Below, piece after piece: positions 1 through 12,111 of a stretch of 64,000 bases of DNA. Below the pieces are notes generated by a model that saw only the letters and a program-made list of their open reading frames with translations, had not been told where the DNA came from and did not search any database. Position 1 is the first letter of the stretch. Each line of letters starts with the position of its first letter. Where the stretch lies: contig CM035233.1 of NCBI GenBank assembly GCA_020226215.1, forward strand, positions 72,297,317 to 72,361,316, written 5' to 3'. The stretch is from Sindora glabra. Lineage: Eukaryota; Streptophyta; Magnoliopsida; Fabales; Fabaceae. Both the position numbers and the translations under genes were made by a program.

Positions 1-91
1 AAAGATTCTTACTTTATTAAAAGTTATAAAATTTTGGGCAATTACAGCACCTAGTAAGGTACAAACTTAACAATTAGTTAGGGGAATTAGA

Positions 92-515
92 TGGGAACCT
101 CTCCTTTCAAGCTTTTATAAATTCAACATTAATGGTGCTGCAGAAAACAACCTAAGAATAGTAGCTTGCTTAGCTGTAATCAGAAATAGTACTGGAAAAT
201 GGGTAGTTAGATGTAGTAAAGGATTGGCAGTTTGTTTAAATTATATGATAGAATTATTTGGCTGTAGAGATGGCTTATTATTAGAATATAATAGGAATTT
301 ATTCCTAATAATAGTGGACTTAGACTCTTTATTTGTTGTACATGTTATATTGCAAAAATGTTGACTTATTAATTGTTGATGCATACAGTTTGGCGAAAGA
401 TTGCAAGAAATTACTCCTCAAATTAGGTTCCCCTAAAGTTAAGCATATATATTGTAGCAAAAAAAATTATAAATAGTTCAAATGTAATGAATATTATGCC
501 CTATCCCTATTAGAT
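92..515 (+). pseudogene. LINE-derived RNase H domain remnant
   Basis: This is a decayed RNase H domain of the kind found at the 3' end of plant L1-type LINE ORF2. The frame starting at base 92 reads a W-E-P block, then FYKFNINGAA, then VIRNSTGKWVVRCSKGLAV, and later DLDSLFVVHV. The family motif is K-(L/V)-N-(I/V)-D-G-A; here the catalytic aspartate is replaced by asparagine (AAT for GAT). A TGA stop at 362-364 interrupts it. The frame then resumes with DCKKLLLKLG and VKHIYCSKKN, matching the family's usual tail before the A-D-x-L-A motif. No upstream reverse transcriptase is visible, because the window begins here. It is not functional. The family call is fairly sure; element boundaries cannot be set. 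Confidence 0.6.
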
Positions 516-770
516 GTAGTTTTGTATATGATAAATGATGTAATAAGTAGAACCTTGCCTAAAATAGTATATGTTAATTAGCTTTTTTTAAAGTTCCTGT
601 TTAACTAAAAAAAAGAGGAAAGCAAACAAATTTTAATTACTATGCATTTATTATATATTTAAATTGGAAGAAAAATGAATTTATACTAGAATATTATTGG
701 TAAAGGTGACAATTCATGTTATTCAAGTCAACCTCTTTATTAAATATGTTAAAATGGATTGCCCATCTAG

Positions 771-1110
771 CCTGTTTAATAATTTTAATTAATAAAATTT
801 ATATTATAAAATTATTTTTAATTATTATTAAAATATTATTTTAAATTATTACTATTTTATTAAAATATAAATTTTATATCTTTATTATATATATATCTAT
901 TTATAATTAAATTATTAATTAATGAAATTAAATTATTATATATATCTGCTTAATAATTTTAATTAATTTCTATTTTTTATAAAAAATATTTTTAATTATT
1001 ATTAAAACATTATTTTAAATTTTTATTGTTATTTTATTAAAATATAATTTTTATTTATTTATCATATATCTATTTATAATTAAATTATTAATTATTTTTT
1101 AAATAAAATT
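771..1110. repeat. AT-rich tandem duplication, about 175 bp x 2
   Basis: Two adjacent, diverged copies begin with CTG(T/C)T followed by TAATAATTTTAATTAAT (about 776 and 949) and both end in a stretch with CTATTTATAATTAAATTA. Internal order of landmarks is the same in both. Almost pure A/T, no coding potential seen. Confidence 0.55.
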
Positions 1111-2985
1111 TTTAAAAATTTAAAATAAATTCTTAAATAGATTAGTATATCTATAAATGTATCATATTTATGTCAGTTTACTCCGTCATATTAGAAATTG
1201 TCATCCCTGGTTCTTGGTATTGGCACTTTTGATTGTGAAAACTAAGTTATTCGTATTTAATTTTTAAATGACGAAAGAAGGCTTTTTAGGAAAACTTCAA
1301 GAATAATACTAAATCTTCCGAAATCTTTGTCCCAAAGTGTTCGCGAAAAGATTTTAACTTCTGTTATTGTAAATATTAGAACTTAAAAGAATTGAATTTA
1401 CGTTATTACCAATTTCCATGCTAACAACATTTTTTCGGAACCCATTTCAACAAAAAGTTTCTGGAGGTTTAGCATTACTCAAATTTTAAACAATGCACAG
1501 TAAAGAAAAACATTACAATTTTGAGAGTAGGCCAAATTGGATTTTCCACTCTAATCGGAATATTAAAAAGTTGGAGTTGTCCTTTTTATATCGAAGAATT
1601 CGTTTTCATCAACTCAATATATTTAATCAGTTTTTCATCAATTGTTGTTAATTTTCAATGTCAAGGAACTTTGTAATTGCCTTGCAACTGTAAATTAGCA
1701 CGAAACCTGTATCAGGGATCAACGGAACTGCATTTTAGGTTGGTTTATCTGGTTAAAAATACTTTTATCAAAATAATAAAAAATAATTGATATATTCAAT
1801 ATTAAATATAATAAAAATTTGACAAAAAATAATATTTTATTTTTTAAAAATAAAATTATTTTCTTCTACTATCATAAATTTAAAAATTATTTTTTTATTT
1901 ATAAAATATAAAAAATACATAATACTCTTTCAAAATAATATTTTCCGATCAATATTATCTTTAAAACACCAACCAAAGTCTTAAACTGTTTCTAGATTCC
2001 ACAGTTGGGATTTCAACAAGACTAGGGAGAGTTTTGAAAAGTTTTCCTTTCTTTTAATTTGTGCTTAAATTCCAGGCTCTTGCATATATTAATCTAGTAA
2101 ATTAGCCGGCTTAAGAAAAATAATAGAATTAGACTATAATGAAGATTAATTATTCCCAGGTAGTTATATATGACATTGAAATTTCCCGGTATGCAGTTTC
2201 ATGCGTCCAGCTAATGAGTTAATGTTTCTGAAAAAATTATAATATGTTATTAATACAGTAATGTACTGATATATTAATAAATTTAGTTATACATTAAATT
2301 TATTTTTTAAATTAAGTTTAATATATTATATAATAATATATTAATGCATGATATGCCCCAGCCATCTTATGTTTCATGCCTCTGAAACACATCATCGGTA
2401 TTTTATTGGGATCATCAAACTTTGCACACATTATTAAACGAACGTGCGCTTGTCTCCTCTAGTCTTAGAAAGGTGGAGAAAAGGATTATTTTATTCAATA
2501 AGAAATGAACCACATATACATTTTTCTAGTTAAATAAATATAACATTCAGATTATCATTTTTATTATTCCTGTATTGCATCTAAAAATTAGAAAATTTCA
2601 CAACTCGGATGCTTATCTACCATTAAATACATCATCGTTTACTATAAATTTATTGTTACACGCTTGTATCATTACTAACAAAATTATAAATAAATTTCAT
2701 TTGATAGATATCGGCTAAAGTTAATATTGATATTTGTTTTAATATAATAATATTTTAAAATTATTTTAAACCTTAAAATGACAAATTATAAATGTAATCG
2801 ATATTTATTTAAACGTAATAATGTTTTTAAAATTTTTTAAAAATTTAAAATGTTAATTTTATACTCAACTGATATCAAAATGTATAGCTTTTAAAAGTTA
2901 TTCATTAGTTTTATATATAATTCACATTTAAAAACATTTCAAAAAATTTTATAAGAAAATATTAATTTTAATATGTTGATTTTTT
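1111..2985. other. Gene-poor AT-rich interval
   Basis: No supportable gene or complete element was seen. Short mixed-composition stretches occur around 1,200-1,740 and 2,340-2,480 but have no long open frame or recognisable motif on either strand. Confidence 0.4.
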
Positions 2986-3625
2986 TTAAATTATTGTTTA
3001 TTCTTTTTATGAGTCTTTAGTTTGTAAAATAATTAATACTTAAAGTTATGAAAATGATGATATTTTTAAAAATCTGAAAAAAAATTCAATTTTTAAAAAA
3101 TTTACTATCTTTTCTTTCTGCAAACTTAATATTAGTTTTTAAAATAATTAACATCTAAAATAAGAATGATCACATTTTTAAAATATAAATAAACTTAAAT
3201 GCTAATTTTTCCTAAAAACTATCACCTTTTTCTTCAAGAGATTTTTGACATTAATTTTTAAAATAATCAACATTTATTTTATTTTATTTTTTTTCATTAT
3301 CACATCCACTCTTCTTTTTATTTATTTTCATGCTCAATCTTTATATTCATCTAACTCCCACTCTATCTTTCATTACACATTAATGAGTTATTAATATTCT
3401 TTCAATTAATATTAAACACGAGGCAAATGCTTTGTTTCAGGTTATTAGTTTAAAATATAAGAACAATCTTTCTTATTTTTATTTATTAGATCAACACCAC
3501 TTGTATTTCTCTGACGTTTTGCACAATTTCTTTAAATATTTTTATTTATATTTCTTTTATATAATTTTTGAGAGATTTTTAGATGCTTATTACATGTATT
3601 TGATAAAATATTACAAGAAAATTTA
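2986..3625. repeat. Copy of a dispersed repeat with about 118-bp tandem units
   Basis: About two and a half imperfect units of roughly 118 bp run from 2,990 to 3,290. Each contains a phrase like TTAGTTT(G/T)TAAAATAATTAA followed by a T-rich part. The flank from 3,290 to 3,625 is also shared with 14,160-14,520: a CT-rich stretch, then an ATTAATGAGTTATTAAT-like block, then TTGATAAAATATTACAAG. The 64-aa open frame at 3432-3626 lies inside this repeat and is not credible as a gene. Confidence 0.5.
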
Positions 3626-4494
3626 AAACCGGTCAAATAAGAGAAAGAATGAAAAAAGTTAATAATTGTTTTTCACGATTTCAAGAAAAGAAAATGCCTT
3701 CAGCCATTAATAAATAGATAAATTTTAAAAAATTATACAAAATCAAAATAAAATCAGTCTAAATGAATAATCAAGCATAAAATTATAAACTTTCAAAAAT
3801 TTTAATTTAAAATACAAATATTTTATTAAATATTAAATTTATTCAATTTTTATTATAAGTATTTTGATAAAAAAAGTTAAAAAATTAGCGCTAATATAAA
3901 AAATTGATGTTGTCAGTTTTTTAAGTAAAAACTTAATATGATAATCTTTTTTTTTCACTTTGGATATATAATTAATATCAAAATTAATGTATGACATTTT
4001 ATTAAATATTAATTTTCAACCAATGCTTAATCTTTTAAATACTTCATATTTATTCGTAATTTTCTAGTAACAGTGCATGTTTATTTTAGAAAAGTGTATA
4101 TTATCCTGCTCCTCATATATACATATATAACTTTCAGCGTTAAAAATACGCAAGGGCAACCGCAAAAAAACAATTTAGTCCAACCTAAAAGTAAGCATAT
4201 GAATAAACCAAAAATTATCGTCCGCACATATAAAATCCTAAATATATATTATTTAATTTTTCATTCTATTTATGACATAATTATTCATTACTAAGTACAT
4301 TTCCACACCCCCCCAAAATTTTCCTACCAACAATTCTTTTGACTCTTGAACATGACCTTGACACCGTCGTTTGTACGTGGGTATGTGGACCCTGATCTGT
4401 GACTTTTCTCCCCGTGCATATATTAAAAATTTAAAAAAAAAAAGTGGCCTCCTCAATTGATCTACTCTTTCTGTATAGAAACAAACCCAAATAA
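3626..4494. other. AT-rich interval downstream of the WRKY gene
   Basis: No gene recognised. The part nearest 4,494 will contain the 3' UTR and poly(A) region of the minus-strand WRKY gene, but no convincing polyadenylation signal can be singled out in such AT-rich sequence. Confidence 0.4.
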
Positions 4495-7088
4495 TTATAA
4501 GTTGGGCGAGAACGTAGCGCATGACTGAGGAAGCTGGGGCGATCCGGACTTTACAGAAATCCCAGGAAGAGAAATAGCACTACCACCGTTATTGTTACCT
4601 CCATCGCTGCTTCTGGGAGCCCCTACGATTGATGAGATTGCAGCTGCCAGAATTGCAGTAAAATTTGGATCAGAAGCAATGGCCGCACCTACCGTTTCCA
4701 CAATAGAATTAGAAGAAGACTGCCTTTGCCCTAGTTGAACGGCATGTTGCATGAACAAGGGGTGACCTAATAACTGTGGACAACCGTGCAACGGCAGAGG
4801 AAATACGGCGCCGGTGGGTGGCACTCGGTGGAGCTGCGTGGCGTTCGGGTTCTGAGTCAGGTCAAGCGTGATGGTGGGAAATGGCGCAGAGGCTGATAAG
4901 GTTGCCATTGATGCGTAGGGCACTGAAGAGAAGTATCCTGCGGAAATATTAGAAAATGGTTCCTTGCTCGTGGTTGAACCTGACAGAAGCATGGCTGCCG
5001 CAGCCGATGTAGTGTTAGCCATGGCGGTGGCAGCCGGTGGAAGAGGATGGTTGTGGTTGCCTTCGTAAGTTGTTATAAGTACTGTCTTGTCCTCAGCGCA
5101 CCTTTGGACCTGTTTAACCAAATACTGAACTTAAAGTCTCCAAACAAAGGAGTTTCCATTTTAAGATGTCAGATTAATTTAATTCCAAGTCTCGCTCATG
5201 TACTCATATAAAATTTGTACCTGTTTACGAACTGGGCATCCTACAGCCATCGTGCAACGATAATAGGCACGGGGACAAGGGTTACCCTTAGCCATTTTTT
5301 GACCGTATTTTCTCCATTGACATCCATCACTAATCTGAAACATGTCAAATATACCAATTAAAATAGGAAAATAGGATTAGTTGATGCTTAAGAAAGAACA
5401 ATTAGAAGTTTACCAGGGGAGCTTCGGATCTTGCACGTACGGAAACCCTGGCTTTTCTGAAAGGAATCTCAGCAACTTGTTCTTGATCATTAATACTTTT
5501 GGAATCGTCTAACTTGGATGACCCCCGACTCTGAGATGACCGGTCAAAGTTACCATCTTCAGCAAAACAAGCTTGCTTTCCAACAAGTTTAGTCAAAGGA
5601 TGGTCACTTTGCTTTGACATTACCTCCATAGTAGTGCTTGATGGTGAAACCGATAGCTCCTGAGTCTTATCGTCTTCAGACACCGAAGGAATAGGATTGT
5701 TCGTTGCTAATTCAGTGGACGGCCGTGGGTCCGGCATAAATTGCTGTCGCGCCGACATCTTGCCACTTTCTTCAACCTTCTGTTCAATTATTAACCATTG
5801 TATGTTGTCACTCTTTTGATTATATATATATATATATATATATATGTATGCACTAGCATCAACTTACAAAGTTATGTTCACATTGGCTGTATGTATATAT
5901 ATATATATATATTTTCACAGCTGATGTATATGCATTAGCGGGAGCTATGCCAACTTTGCTAATTCTTTCATTTAGTAGCAATGGTAACTCTTTTATAGTA
6001 TTTTTATCCATAGAAGTAATTTATAGTTTGAAAGAAGATATGGTGAATGAGGAAGGCAAGCCCGACAATTTAAGTGAGGCACGTTTCCTATATTTCTTTT
6101 TTGACCAAGAGGGGGGGGGGGAGGAGTGTGGAAAAGAGAAAACAGAAACAGAGAAACAAACAAATCTTTTTGATTAATAAAACACTATCATCTTTAGAAT
6201 TAAAAGATTTTACTTTTGAAAATATCCCTCTATTGCCGCCAAGAATCTTAATGATTCCACCAGAAAATCAGAGAGATATTTTTTCCCCTCTTCTTGTCAT
6301 TGAAAACCAGAAAGTTTAACGATTGAGGCATGAGAATATTTAGCCTATGTAGAAGTATATCTTACCTGAAGCTTTTGATTTTGCAAACCGATAAACAGTT
6401 GAGCTTGCAGTTGTCCGTAGCTTTTGGTGAGATGATCGAGCATAGTTCTCAACTTGCGATTCTCTTCGTCCAGTCTCCGTAATTCACCTTGAAGCCTACT
6501 CAGCTAAAACCGCAAAACAATTCACTTCCCAGAATTATAATTAAAAGCTTCCTAAGATATATGATATTAATAAAACTAAACACGAAACCTATATTCGGAT
6601 GGATATGGGATACTCACTTCAGTGTTTGGATTTTCATCATTTGCTGCTCTTGACTTTGCAGAACTTTCACAGTTTAAATTCAGGCCCGTCTACATGTACA
6701 CAAGCATCATAAATAAGTTTATCAGCAAATCAAGCAAAGCACTTATTAATTACCCGGGCATTTTTGGTGCAGATTCAATATTTAAAATAAAAATCCCAGG
6801 CTGAATATTGGAAGTTTGATTAGACGGCCATGATATATATATTCGAAACCTTACGTTTACAGGAGGATCAGTCACAAGCCTTGTCGAACCATCGCGATTG
6901 ATCTTGTTGTGGCGATGATAATCATCTTGAGTCCGGTGATTTGCGGTTTCAGAAGCAATTCTGTTACTTGAACCGGAGAAGAAGTCCATTTCTTTGACCG
7001 GAGGGTCGCTATGCTCGGCAGAGTTCTCCGTTATTCGATCTATGACGGAGCTGAAGAGGGTCAATTCACGGCGGGGATGGTTTTCCAT
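4495..7088 (-). CDS. WRKY47-like: WRKY transcription factor, group IIb
   Basis: A nuclear DNA-binding regulator of the WRKY family, which binds W-boxes (TTGACC/T) in defence, nutrient and senescence genes. Six exons join in phase 0: 7088-6855, 6689-6618, 6503-6366, 5779-5414, 5334-5221 and 5109-4495, giving 512 aa. The start is the ATG at 7088 (MENHPRRELTLFSS), a family-typical N-terminus. A leucine-zipper region, LSRLQGELRRLDEENRKL, lies at about residues 103-120. RKARVSVRARSEAP precedes the WRKYGQK heptapeptide (277-283). The zinc ligands C297, C303, H327 and H329 give C-X5-C-X23-H-X-H. The last intron falls just before V-Q-R, the position known only in groups IIa and IIb. The alanine-rich segment and the tail SPQLPQSCATFSPN resemble WRKY47 more than WRKY6, WRKY31 or WRKY42; that subgroup call is from memory. 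The reading frame is clean. An intronic C11 tract and TA repeats are the only oddities. Confidence 0.93.
5822..5911. repeat. Two TA microsatellites in WRKY intron 3
   Basis: TA runs at about 5822-5845 and 5893-5911 lie in the 586-bp third intron of the minus-strand WRKY gene, close to its 3' splice site at 5780. Confidence 0.8.
6111..6121. repeat. G11 homopolymer in WRKY intron 3
   Basis: Eleven consecutive G on the plus strand, so C11 in the WRKY pre-mRNA. Long G/C homopolymers are rare in DNA this AT-rich. Confidence 0.85.
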
Positions 7089-7138
7089 AATTTTCGGTGA
7101 GATAGAAGACTAGAGCAAAGCGGTCTTAGTCGCTTGGG

Positions 7139-7151
7139 CTATATATTTAAT
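7139..7151 (-). promoter_or_regulatory. Candidate TATA element of the WRKY gene
   Basis: On the minus strand TTAAATATATAGC lies 50-60 bp before the ATG at 7088. This would imply a short leader. The position fits a core promoter, but AT-rich DNA gives many such matches. Confidence 0.3.
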
Positions 7152-7451
7152 ACAAAAGTTTACCAGAGCTTGTTAGGGGCATCCTGACCCTCCCTACGTG
7201 TCCAGAGTTAAAGTTTCCAAAGGGAGAAAACTGAAAATTGCAGAAGAAAAAGGCCCACATATACACAAAAGGAGGGCCAGCCGTTTTTTATTTTCCGGGA
7301 CAATGATGTCAGCACAACGCAGGAGATGGACACGTATGAGGTCCTTGAAGTGAGAAGGGTGAAAAATTGCATCGGGATCAACGTTAAAGATAACGGATTT
7401 GAGAATAGAATAAGGCATATCGGTGGGCAATACACGTGAGGCGTCGCCTGA

Positions 7452-7457
7452 GGTCAA
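7452..7457 (-). promoter_or_regulatory. W-box upstream of the WRKY gene
   Basis: TTGACC reads on the minus strand about 365 bp before the start codon, in a GC-richer promoter segment (about 7,150-7,700). W-boxes in WRKY promoters often mediate auto- or cross-regulation; here that is inferred only. Confidence 0.45.
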
Positions 7458-7699
7458 AGTAAGTTGACGGCACGCCTCTGTGTGATGGTGGTTAAAGAGG
7501 GTGGGGCCCATGAAATTGGAAAACCTAATCCCAGTGACTTTGAAGCCAACAAGACGTCATTGGGATCGTCCATCCACGTCAACCAAGGCGTATCGAAGAC
7601 TGCAGTGCCTATACCATGGCATCCTTGGAGATTGGGATTGAGGCTACCTTTGAGAGTCTATATGGTATACAAGGTATCTTTACAGTGATCATACGTACA

Positions 7700-9940
7700 A
7701 TTTGCGTATATTTGAGTTGGAATAATGCTATTTAACTGACCACGATCAGGATAAAAATATAAATGGAATATACTTAAAAGATATAAATTTGATTTATTAT
7801 CGTTATAAATTAATTTTATAATATTATTTATTTATATATTATTATATTAATAAAATATTATTGACTAAAGTATTTCCTCAATTTTGTCTAGAGTTTCAAT
7901 TTTTTCCTTCTTTCTTTAATTTTAATAATATTATCTTTTCATTTTTCTAAAAATCAAAATTACATTCCTCTGTCCATCATTCATCTAAAAATAAATAAAA
8001 GACATTGATGCAATCATTTTTTTAAAATGATGCTGTCGTTAATGGCCTATATATAAGCTAGTGGTGCATTTTTTAGGGCACGATTTAAAAAGAAAAAATT
8101 GAGTAAAAATGATTAAAAAATAATTTATTCATAAATAAATAATAAAATTAAAATCTAAAAAATGCATAATCAATTTATATGTGAATCATTGTATGCGACA
8201 TTATTTAAAAAAAGGAACCATATTAGCATTTTTCACCAATTTTTGAACAGATGTGGATGGAAGGATCCCATTTCAACCTTCATTAAAAAAAAAACAAATA
8301 AAAGATTGTTCAAATTAAAATTTTGGATAGAATTGAAGGATTGAAAGTGCATTTTAATCAAAATTATTAAAACTTTTTATAATTATTAAAAAAATTGATT
8401 ATCATTATTTTTTATGATATATTTTTTACTCAACAATAATATAAAATATTTTATATTAATAATAAATCAAATTTAAACTCCATTTATTATCATAATTTGT
8501 ATTAAGACATATTTCTTGAGCTAGAAACATATGGCCCTATATTTGTGCACTTTTATAAGGTTTCTTTTGTGCATGTAGCTGAGCTATTATACTCATTGAG
8601 TTTAAATGATATAATTAAGTTTTTTTTTTCTCATTAAATTTGTATATGAAAAAATAGATATGCACATGACCTAATGAGAATGGCGAGAGGGTCGCAAATG
8701 AAGACCAACATTTGGCTGAAAATATTGACCTCCATATATGAATATACTTTCAAGTTTGATTCAATCACCCAATGTAATATGCAATTCCACTTCTTGTGGC
8801 AAATTCGGCAGTCGATACTTTTTTTTTTTTTTTCTTGTACGCCATTAGTATTTTGATATTTTCTGCTTGCTTATGGAATTACCTTTCCCTCTGAGTCTGC
8901 GACTAATACACCGTACCTAACAATAAGCTAAAAATGGAGTTTCTAGAAGCGTAAGTCAATAACTTTCCATTACAATATTGTCCATTTATTTTCAGTTTTA
9001 TTTATTTATTTTTCGTACATACTGAATTAATATTATAATCGTCTCTCTTTTTTTATTTGCCAATATGTTAAATAATACAATAATGCTATATATATAAAAA
9101 ATAAGATCTATTATTAAACTATGAATATAAATTAAAAATTGTCATTAAATATAAGATAGAGATATAAATTTATAAAATTTAATTCAAATAAATACAAAAA
9201 ATTGGAATCCTATTTAATTACAATACTTATAATATTTTTGTAAATAATATATTAATATCAGTGATTAGTATATGATGGATCTTTCGTATAGCTCCGTTAT
9301 TTTGTTTGTCGGTGTAGATAATTTTCCCCACGTTATTGAATTAAATGATTTAAAATAAGTATTCTGGGGATTTGAGTTCGTTTTAAAATTAATCCAGTTG
9401 ACTAATTAATTTTAATAATTACACGGCACTAATATTTTTATAATATATTATATATTATTCGGTGCATGCAACTGGGCAATTTTGTTACTATATAGTTGCC
9501 CAAATGAACAAGTTCAAATAAGACCAAGAAAATCAGACATGCAGTGAAGACTGGGAACCATGCTTTTGAAAAGGATTACTATTTGGAACCTTCATTCTAA
9601 TTTCTGATGGTATTACTAACATATAATATATAATATAATATAAGAAATGCTAATTGATTAGCTGTAGTAGCCTTGATTTGCGTTGCGTCCATCCCGTGCC
9701 ATGTAGGTGAAACCGCAGGGCGCAAGAAAAAGATTACTAAATTCAACACAACATTTATAGTTTAAATATGATAGCATTGAATCAGAAGGCTTCACGTAAT
9801 TGTGTAAGACATTGACAATTATGGGCATGGGTAGAGTACACAATCGCCCAAAGTCTTAATTTATAATATTTTTCACGCAAAAATGCGATAAAATCAGCCT
9901 TTTTTTTTTTTTTACCCGGAAACACACGTTCATTCATATT
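7700..9940. other. AT-rich interval, no gene seen
   Basis: Small open frames here (for example 8162-8344, 8674-8856 and 9658-9843) have no recognisable motif and A/T-driven composition. No complete transposon ends were identified. Confidence 0.4.
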
Positions 9941-9944
9941 TTAT

Positions 9945-11530
9945 TATATAAAACAATGCAAAAACACATAAAAGACTAGAACAATAAAAACAAAGAAAAT
10001 AATTATAAAAAAATAAGAACAACACAAACTACATCGAGCAAAGGAAGGAAATAGAACTTGAGACTTAACATAAGCATGAAAAATTAAGGATATAAGGATC
10101 CAATTCAACAGACATAATTCCTCTTTAAAAAAAAAAAAAAAACTTAGCTGGCATATTGAAAAAATCTGGAGCAAAACTTACTAAGGAATTCCATCACCAA
10201 AATTAATTTTTTCCATTAAACCAAGATCCAAAGGAGGAATAATGAATGATGGAAACACTTTAAAAAAAAGTATTGGAAATGGTGGAGTGGAAACTGTTGA
10301 AAACAAGGGTTAAGGAGGAACAATGAAAATGAAGGAGAAAATTGAAAACATTGAAGGTAAGGGTGAAAAATAAAAAATAGTAACAACGGTAATTAAAAGG
10401 AAGAATGATGGACAAAAAAGGACAGCAAAGGAGACGAAATTAACGTTAAGAAAGGAAAGGAAGAAGAAAAGAATAAAAAAAAAAAGTTAAGAAGAACTTA
10501 GAAAAAAAAAACTCACATGGCAGCCAGTAGAGGAAGTAATCACCCATAAAGGAGAAAAGAAGGAGAAACTCTAATAGACAACAAAGCAATGCATCTGCTA
10601 AGGTTTACATAGTCTAGATTTAAATCACCTTTTTCAAAATTGTCCATCTAACACAAATTTCAAGTCTATTAAAATAGGCTAATTAGATCATATCAAATTA
10701 GTTCAATAGGTAAAAATTATATATCATATTAGTCATATGTCAAACTATTTTATTACTAGGTCAGGACTAGGTTAAATTGCTATAGGACGAATTGTAGTCT
10801 CGATCCTTGGTTATCATTTACTAAGTGATCCTAAATAGGTGTTATATCCTATTACTTTTTATATATTAAATTCACATTAATAATAGCAATTAATTAAAAT
10901 TTATTATTATTATTGTTGTTGTTATTGCTATTGAACATCTAAAGAATAGAATAATAAAAATAAAGAAAACAAATAGTAGAAAAATAAGAACAACACAAGC
11001 TATATTGAGGGAAGAGAAAAAAAACTTGAGAACAAATACAAGTATGAAAAATTGGAGATCTAAAGACCTAATTTAATAGACACAATTCATCTATGGAAAA
11101 AGGGACAATCATATTACTTGCAATATTAAAAAAATTTAGAGCAAAATCCAAGAGAAATTCTATTGTCAAAATTAGTTTTTCCATAAAATCAAGGTCCTTG
11201 AAACAATTTCTTTAGAAGTAGATTCTTCAATATCCACATATGAAACTCTAATTCCTTGCTAACGTCCAACCATAGCATGAGTTGCCTAATATTCTTTTTC
11301 CCTTTTTTCCTTCGTTAGAGTATATAAAAAAAAACTTTAAAATAATATGTAAAGGATGGATGGAAAAGGTTGGAAAGCTCAAAATAGAGAAGAAAGAGAA
11401 AGAGAAAAAAAATAAAATAAAATAGAGGAAGGAGGAATAATAGGTAGTGGAAACATTTATGAGAAAACAATAGAAACAGTAGACTGGTTGAAAACGAAGG
11501 CTAAAAAGGAACAATGAAAAATTATCAAAA
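9945..11530. repeat. Large direct duplication, two diverged copies
   Basis: About 9,950-10,240 and 10,935-11,205 share a run of landmarks in the same order: AATAAAAA(C/T)AAAGAAAA, AATAAGAACAACACAA, CTTGAGA, AAGTATGAAAAATT or AAGCATGAAAAATT, and TTTTTCCAT(A/T)AA. The similarity continues past the first blocks: GTTGAAAAC(A/G) followed by GGAACAATGAAAA occurs near 10,290 and again near 11,490. It may be a duplicated or nested element of unknown family. No coding potential was recognised. Confidence 0.5.
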
Positions 11531-12111
11531 TTTGGCATATTAACTATAATAGGTTTAAATAAATAAAAATTAAGTTTAATGTTGATTAAAGGGGTCATCG
11601 ATAACACCTAAAAAATTAACATCTATTTTTCAAAATATGAGATTCATATTCTTGAAGAAGATAAAGAATACATGCATGAAAAATGATAGCTATATTATCT
11701 AAAAAAATGTTTAGTTATCCAAAAAATTTTGCATATCACTAAAATCATTCAAATTCATGGTTACAACTTAATAACACTAAGTAAAAAAGATTATTAATAT
11801 AAAAGTTAACAAGAATGATAACCATAAAATCAATTATGATACTATAAAATTTAAATAATATAAAACTAAAAAAATTATAAAAATATAAGTAAAAGAGTGG
11901 AATACTTTTGCCAATAGCCTTTTTATGGAGTGAAGAATCAAACAATTTAGAATTTCAAACACCATCTATAATTTTTCACCAAGTTGACAATTTGGACACT
12001 TATAAATATAGAAGTTTTGGAGGATATGAGATATTGAAGAGAGAAAAATGGAAATATATTGTGTGAATTTAATTTGATTAGAGAAAGTATCTATAAAATA
12101 ATGAAAATCAC

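Noticed and set aside
5947..6319. Plus-strand frames inside the WRKY intron
   Set aside because: They run through intron sequence including the G11 tract and have no conserved motif.
6750..7088. Single-exon 112-codon protein at the WRKY start
   Set aside because: Reading past 6,855 runs into intron 1; the splice donor there and the match of exon 2 to the family show it is only exon 1.
7194..7511. Two overlapping minus-strand open frames upstream of the WRKY gene
   Set aside because: They overlap each other in different frames in the likely promoter and have no family motif; open by chance in GC-richer DNA.
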